A DNA stretch of 64,000 nucleotides from Bacillota bacterium (GTDB taxonomy: Bacteria > Bacillota > Negativicutes > DSM-13327). Position 1 is the first letter of the stretch; every line of letters begins with the position of its first letter. Location of the stretch: positions 1-64,000 of the forward strand of contig JAGFZX010000021.1 in the NCBI GenBank assembly GCA_017889585.1, read 5' to 3'. Position numbers and translations under genes: made by a program. Below the pieces are notes generated by a model, which was given only the letters and a program-made list of their open reading frames with translations, was not told the DNA's origin and did no database searches. Below are positions 60,077 to 64,000 of the stretch, piece after piece.

Positions 60077-61360
60077 ATTTATACTAGATGTTATCGCATA
60101 ATGATTAGCTTTTTCCTGATATGCCTTATCTTAATGCCTGGTATAGCAAAGGCTTCAGATGACGTAGTAGAGAAAGTAACGGTTAGTATTACTGCCAGTC
60201 AAACACCGACAAATCGGATTGCTAAACGAATGTCTGCTAGTGTGGGGACAGTGGGGGAGCAGATGCTAATCGGGCGTAATATTAGTGATGTTGTTAACGG
60301 CAAAGCTGCTTATGAAAAATTAATACAAGAAATATTTGATAGAGTATTGGTCGGATATTCGGTACAATCAGTTCATTTGGTACCGGATTCTAATACTCTG
60401 ATTCAAGTAGCGGTAGCTCCATGGGGCGAAGTTGTCCATGAAGTGGCTTTGGAGGTAGATTTTGGGGCCGTATCCCCTGAAATAACTGATCTTTTGAAAA
60501 AAGATTTAGGCAATATAGAAGAAAAAGTAAATGATGTCTTAATAGGATTGCCTATTGATGCCCTAGACTGGGCAGGCGGTGTATCAAAATTAGTAATACG
60601 TGAAGTGTTGGCCTCCCAGTTGCCAGAGTTTCGCGCTAATTTTGATATTGTTCCAGGGTCACGCACGGTAGTGAAGTTATCCTTGGCACCGATGGGTGCT
60701 ACTATTCAGGATGTAGATGTATCCCTGCGATCACATACAATTCCCAATATACTGCTGCTTGCGGCACGCCCGACAGTCGAGCAGGCTGGAAAAAGCCTTA
60801 TCGGTTTGCCAGTAGCCTTTATTGAACGTCATCAGGATTACTTTACGGCTAAGCTAGGGGCTGCTGCGAATCAGCATCCCAGTGCTAAGCGCTATGGTTT
60901 GACCATTACCCCGGTTATTAACCCTGGAGTGGATACAACAGTTGCCATAGATGCCGAAACAGACAAATATAAAGTGGCTCTTGAAGGATATTTAGATATG
61001 GGGCGCAGTAAGGACAATACTTCATTTAAGCTACACGTTGGTAAATTTATAGGTAAACAGGATGAAGCTTTTTTGGAATTAGATTTTATTCCGAGTACAG
61101 TGACTTGGGATTTCGTGCCTGGCTGGGGGCACAGTTTTAGTACTCGTACAACAGCTGGAATTAAATATAATCTTTCTGATCAGCATAATATTGTATGGCT
61201 TCATCAAAGCCTTAACCAAAACCTGACATTGCGTCTTGAACACACACCTGCTATTCATAAGAATGAGATTGGGATTCGATACAAAATGCATGACTTTTTA
61301 AGCGCTGAATATATAGTGAATAAAGAGGATCGGTGGTTGCGGTTTATTGGCAGTCTATAA
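60077..61360 (+). CDS. Unknown exported protein of the outer-membrane cluster, probable AUU start
   Basis: No ATG, GTG or TTG lies at a usable distance after a perfect AGGAGGTG (60062-60069). ATT codons in frame at 60071 and 60077 do; the first ATG (60101) is 33 bases away. With ATT at 60077 the product is 427 aa with a signal peptide (arginines, then ISFFLICLILMPGIAKA). The mature part has two related segments, LIGLPIDALDWAGGVSK and LIGLPVAFIERHQDY, each about 110 residues apart, next to P-G-T-V strands. Its end (EIGIRYKMHDFLSAEYIVN) looks beta-rich, as in outer-membrane proteins. Family not recognised. Confidence 0.6.
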   Translation: MYTRCYRIMISFFLICLILMPGIAKASDDVVEKVTVSITASQTPTNRIAKRMSASVGTVGEQMLIGRNISDVVNGKAAYEKLIQEIFDRVLVGYSVQSVHLVPDSNTLIQVAVAPWGEVVHEVALEVDFGAVSPEITDLLKKDLGNIEEKVNDVLIGLPIDALDWAGGVSKLVIREVLASQLPEFRANFDIVPGSRTVVKLSLAPMGATIQDVDVSLRSHTIPNILLLAARPTVEQAGKSLIGLPVAFIERHQDYFTAKLGAAANQHPSAKRYGLTITPVINPGVDTTVAIDAETDKYKVALEGYLDMGRSKDNTSFKLHVGKFIGKQDEAFLELDFIPSTVTWDFVPGWGHSFSTRTTAGIKYNLSDQHNIVWLHQSLNQNLTLRLEHTPAIHKNEIGIRYKMHDFLSAEYIVNKEDRWLRFIGSL

Positions 61361-61393
61361 GAATAATGTAAGTTTTTCGGTAAAATCAACGTC

Positions 61394-61422
61394 TTGAATA
61401 TGTGTATATACCCTGTTATAAT
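61394..61422 (+). promoter_or_regulatory. Promoter of the ompH genes
   Basis: TTGAAT, a 17-base spacer and a perfect TATAAT, 46 bases before the first ompH start. Confidence 0.75.
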
Positions 61423-61468
61423 AAAAAGGTAAATTTGATGCCGAGAGGCAGAGAGAAGGGGTTTTTTC

Positions 61469-61942
61469 GTGCTTAGTTTAAAGAAAAAGCAAGTAAAGTT
61501 TGTGTCACTGGCAGTGGCAGTATTCTTCATGTTAGGTGTAATTGGATTGGCCTTATCCCAAAGTGGTAAGACATCTGCGGCAGCCGCTAATAGCTCATCA
61601 AATATTGGAGTCGTAAATCAGCAGATGTTAGTTTCACAGCATCCTGATATGGCTAAAGCCCAAGAAGCTATGCAAGCTGAAGTAGAACAGGCAAGAAAAG
61701 ATTTTGAAACTAAATCAGCCAGTATGAATGATAAGGAAAAGCAAGACTATTATGCTCAAATACAGCAGCGTTTAAGTGTAAAACAGCAGGAACTAATTAA
61801 TCCAGTCATTGATAAAGTGGAAGCTGCGATCAAAGCCGTAGCGGATGCAAAAGGTTTGACTGTTGTTATGGACAAAGGCAATGTTGTATATGGCGGCCAA
61901 GATATTACTGATGAGGTTGGGAAAAAAATTACTGGTAAATAA
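61469..61942 (+). CDS. OmpH/Skp family protein, first copy
   Basis: Periplasmic chaperone-like protein of 157 aa. A basic N-terminus and a membrane or signal segment (about 9-31) without a lipobox are followed by NIGVVNQQMLVSQHPDMAKA, a long charged coiled coil and the family end GLTVVMDKGNVVYGGQDITD. The GTG start at 61469 has AAGGGG upstream. Skp binds unfolded barrel proteins for BamA. A hairpin follows the gene. Confidence 0.88.
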   Translation: MLSLKKKQVKFVSLAVAVFFMLGVIGLALSQSGKTSAAAANSSSNIGVVNQQMLVSQHPDMAKAQEAMQAEVEQARKDFETKSASMNDKEKQDYYAQIQQRLSVKQQELINPVIDKVEAAIKAVADAKGLTVVMDKGNVVYGGQDITDEVGKKITGK

Positions 61943-61952
61943 AATCATTGTG

Positions 61953-61985
61953 GCCGAGCTGGTTTTACCCGCTCGGCTCTTTATT
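61953..61985 (+). terminator. Weak terminator after the first ompH gene
   Basis: GCCGAGC (61953-61959) pairs with GCTCGGC (61971-61977), then TCTTTATT. Confidence 0.5.
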
Positions 61986-62002
61986 AGAAAGTAGGTGATC
62001 TA

Positions 62003-62947
62003 GTGTCTCATAAGAAGTTGCTTATCATTATGCTAGTTTTTGCGCTATTTACAGCTGGTTGTGGTACCAAACAAGCTCAAGACACTAAGGCTCCTGGCCC
62101 ACAAGTGGGTATTATTGATATGAACAAAGCCATCAAGTCTCATCCCAAATATAATCAGCTCATGGTTCTGGGGCAACAGGCAGATACTCTCGCTGCTCAG
62201 CTAGAAGCCCAGCAGTTAGCTAACCAGCAGTCAGCTGCTACCCAGGGAGGGTCCATTCCTGATATGTCTCAAAATCAAATGGCTGAACTGAATAAAGCCT
62301 TTGAACAAGAATTTAATGCAAAAATGTCAGCAAAACAAGAGGAACTGAATCCAAAGATTACGGCCAAAGCGGATACTATCCGGCGTCTTCTATCTGATGA
62401 AATGAATGCCTATAATGACCAATTAGATAAGGAATATCAGCCTCAAATATTCAATTTGCAGCTTAAGCTTAAGACGGTGCAGTTGGCGAAAGAAGAAGCA
62501 GCGGTGTTGCAAGCTGAGTTGGAAAAAATCCAGACTCAGCGTTCTGAAGCTCTAGCAGCGAAGCAAGCACAATTAGCTGCACGTATGGATGAGTTATTAG
62601 CTCCAGAAAAGGCGGCAGTAGAACAACAATTAGCAGCCTATGCAAAACAACTTAATGAAGAAATTTCTAAACAGGCCGCTGCTAAACAAGCTGAAATTGT
62701 AGCCAGAAATAATGAGCAGCAAATACCTGCCGCTCAAGTTGAACAGGCACCGAGTCAAATCCAGGAACAGTTAGCTATGAAACATCAGGAAATCCAGGCA
62801 TTGCAGGGATATATCATAGCTAATATTACAGAGAAAACAGCCAAAGTGGCAGCTGAAAGTGGTTTTGAAGCAGTATTGACCAATGTTGCTGTAAATATTA
62901 GTGCGGTGGATATAACCACTCAGGTGATTGCTGAGTGTAATAAATAG
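62003..62947 (+). CDS. OmpH/Skp family lipoprotein, long second copy
   Basis: The 314 aa have a lipoprotein signal ending in the lipobox FTAGC (cysteine at about 20), the OmpH start VGIIDMNKAIKSHPKYNQL, and a very long A/Q/E/K-rich coiled coil about twice the usual length, ending in a typical FEAVLTNVAVNISAVDITT. It resembles an enlarged Skp tethered to a membrane. The GTG start at 62003 has TAGGTG upstream. The middle gene of three in tandem. Confidence 0.85.
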   Translation: MSHKKLLIIMLVFALFTAGCGTKQAQDTKAPGPQVGIIDMNKAIKSHPKYNQLMVLGQQADTLAAQLEAQQLANQQSAATQGGSIPDMSQNQMAELNKAFEQEFNAKMSAKQEELNPKITAKADTIRRLLSDEMNAYNDQLDKEYQPQIFNLQLKLKTVQLAKEEAAVLQAELEKIQTQRSEALAAKQAQLAARMDELLAPEKAAVEQQLAAYAKQLNEEISKQAAAKQAEIVARNNEQQIPAAQVEQAPSQIQEQLAMKHQEIQALQGYIIANITEKTAKVAAESGFEAVLTNVAVNISAVDITTQVIAECNK

Positions 62948-63009
62948 TTAATTTGTATATAATATTACTGCCTATTTGGGCAAAAAATAAAAACATGGGG
63001 GAATTTATA

Positions 63010-63426
63010 ATGGTTCGAACAAAAAAACTGGCGTTGTTACTCATTTTAGTATTTATGGCTGCTCTGCTTGGCGGTTGCAGTACAAGTGCTAATATTGGTG
63101 TTGTTGATGTTAACAAGGTAATGACTGACAGCCCTAAAGTAAAACAATTCCAAGATCAATTGAATGCTAAAGGTAAAGAACTAAGCGACCAATTGGAAAA
63201 AGAAAAGGCGACTTTGAGCCCTGCCGATTTTCAAAAACGCCAAGAAACAATTTATGGCGATTTCATGAAAATAAAGCAAGATATGGAATCACAAGTTGAT
63301 GCTAGCATAAAAGAAACCTTAGAGTCAATTTCCAAAGATAAGAAATTAGGTGTCATATTGTATAAAAATGGTGTGGCCCAAGGTGGTACAGATATCACTG
63401 ATGAAGTAATTAAAAAATTACAATAA
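63010..63426 (+). CDS. OmpH/Skp family lipoprotein, third copy
   Basis: The 138 aa have a lipobox LLGGC (cysteine at about 22), then NIGVVDVNKVMTDSPKVKQF, a coiled coil and the end GVILYKNGVAQGGTDITDEV, closely like the first copy. The ATG at 63010 with GGGGG upstream is preferred over an ATG-less longer frame. It is followed at 20 bases by lpxD. Confidence 0.88.
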   Translation: MVRTKKLALLLILVFMAALLGGCSTSANIGVVDVNKVMTDSPKVKQFQDQLNAKGKELSDQLEKEKATLSPADFQKRQETIYGDFMKIKQDMESQVDASIKETLESISKDKKLGVILYKNGVAQGGTDITDEVIKKLQ

Positions 63427-63446
63427 TCATCCAGGAGGATGCCCTA

Positions 63447-64000
63447 TTGAAAAAGACATTACGAGAAATTGCGGACCTTATAGATGGAGTCTTGCTAGGT
63501 GATGGTGATATTGAGATAACTGGTGTAACCAATATTGAAGATGCTACAGCAACAGATATTACTTTTGCTGTAGCGCCTCACCTTGACAAAGGGGTGCAAT
63601 CGGGCGCTGCTGCTGTTATTATTCCGAGCATTATTACTGAATTCGCCAAACCAGCTATTCGGGTAGAAAATCCGCGGGTAGCTTTTGTTAGTTTACTTCA
63701 ACTATTTACGCCACAAATTATGGTAGAGCCTGGTGTTCATGCCACTGCAGTTATTGGTAAAGATGTTAGTATTGGCGAAAATGCATCGATTATGGCCTAT
63801 GCTGTTATTGCTGATCATGTGAAAATTGGCAATAATGCTATTGTTTATCCCCATACCTATATTGGCAATAGTGCGATTGTTGGCAGTGATAGTCTTATTT
63901 ATCCTAATGTAACAGTAGGCGCAGGTTGCCATATTGGTAAACGGGTCATTATTCATAGTGGTGCGGTCGTTGGTAGTGATGGTTTTGGGTTTATCACAGT
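63447..64000 (+). CDS. lpxD: UDP-3-O-acylglucosamine N-acyltransferase, cut by the window end
   Basis: Adds the N-linked acyl chain in lipid A synthesis. Only the first about 184 residues are in the window. The N-terminal uridine-binding domain (KKTLREIADLIDGVLLGDG, then an ITFAVAPHL segment) is followed by left-handed beta-helix repeats (VTVGAGCHIGKRVII). The catalytic-region motif HSGAVVGSDGFGF is just before the end. The TTG start at 63447 has AGGAGG 8 bases upstream. No stop codon appears before the window end. Together with bamA it shows that the organism makes lipopolysaccharide. Confidence 0.93.
   Translation, partial: MKKTLREIADLIDGVLLGDGDIEITGVTNIEDATATDITFAVAPHLDKGVQSGAAAVIIPSIITEFAKPAIRVENPRVAFVSLLQLFTPQIMVEPGVHATAVIGKDVSIGENASIMAYAVIADHVKIGNNAIVYPHTYIGNSAIVGSDSLIYPNVTVGAGCHIGKRVIIHSGAVVGSDGFGFIT

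Overview
The window is a chromosomal segment of a moderately AT-rich, endospore-forming, flagellated Firmicute that also has an outer membrane. Sporulation genes (spoIID, a spoIIQ-type gene, spoIIID), a Leu T-box and Bacillus-like gene order sit beside genes that need an outer membrane: flgH and flgI (flagellar L and P rings), mlaE-F-D, tolC, tamB, bamA, three ompH/skp genes and lpxD. This combination is typical of Negativicutes. A Sporomusaceae or Pelosinus-like host is my inference, made without any database search.

Layout. 0.4-4.1 kb (minus strand): fructose PTS operon fruR-fruK-IIA-IIBC. 4.4-11.8 kb: rpmE, a DUF1385 gene, prfA, prmC, tsaC/Sua5, mntP, rpiB, a ywlG-like gene and glyA, in nearly the order known from Bacillus subtilis. 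12.1-20.3 kb: branched-chain amino acid genes ilvN-ilvC, then a leucine-type T-box leader, then leuA-leuC-leuD-leuB-ilvB. 20.4-22.0 kb (minus strand): a class I aminotransferase and an overlapping Lrp-type regulator. 22.3-25.3 kb: dCMP deaminase, a WecA/TagO-type transferase and wecB. 25.8-32.8 kb: a complete F1Fo ATP synthase operon. 32.9-39.2 kb: ywmB-like, murA, spoIID, spoIIQ, spoIIID and mbl. 39.2-44.0 kb: flgF, flgG, flgA, flgH, flgI and a short flgJ. 44.1-47.8 kb: three exported proteins (AMIN-phosphodiester glycosidase, a lipoyl-like domain protein, a SpoIVB-type S55 protein). 47.9-64.0 kb: outer-membrane biogenesis cluster mlaE-mlaF-mlaD, tolC, tamB, a sigma factor, an unknown protein, bamA, an unknown protein, ompH x3 and lpxD, which is cut by the window end.

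How the genes work together. The right half builds the diderm envelope. MlaEFD and TamB move lipids, BamA inserts barrels, OmpH-like proteins chaperone them, LpxD makes lipid A, TolC exports, and FlgH/FlgI let the flagellar rod cross the outer membrane. A sigma-70 family factor lies inside this cluster and may regulate it.

The most notable non-coding signal is a set of interspersed imperfect palindromes. Six long copies and several short ones lie in gaps between genes, and every copy that has the distinctive tail carries it on the same strand, even where the neighbouring genes run the other way. A second repeat family occurs as one 257-bp and one 54-bp element sharing ends and an internal segment. 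The most notable gene-structure oddities are a tamB reading frame without its N-terminal membrane anchor, lying in frame just after the tolC stop, and an exported protein that appears to start at AUU. No tRNA, rRNA, CRISPR array or transposase gene was seen.
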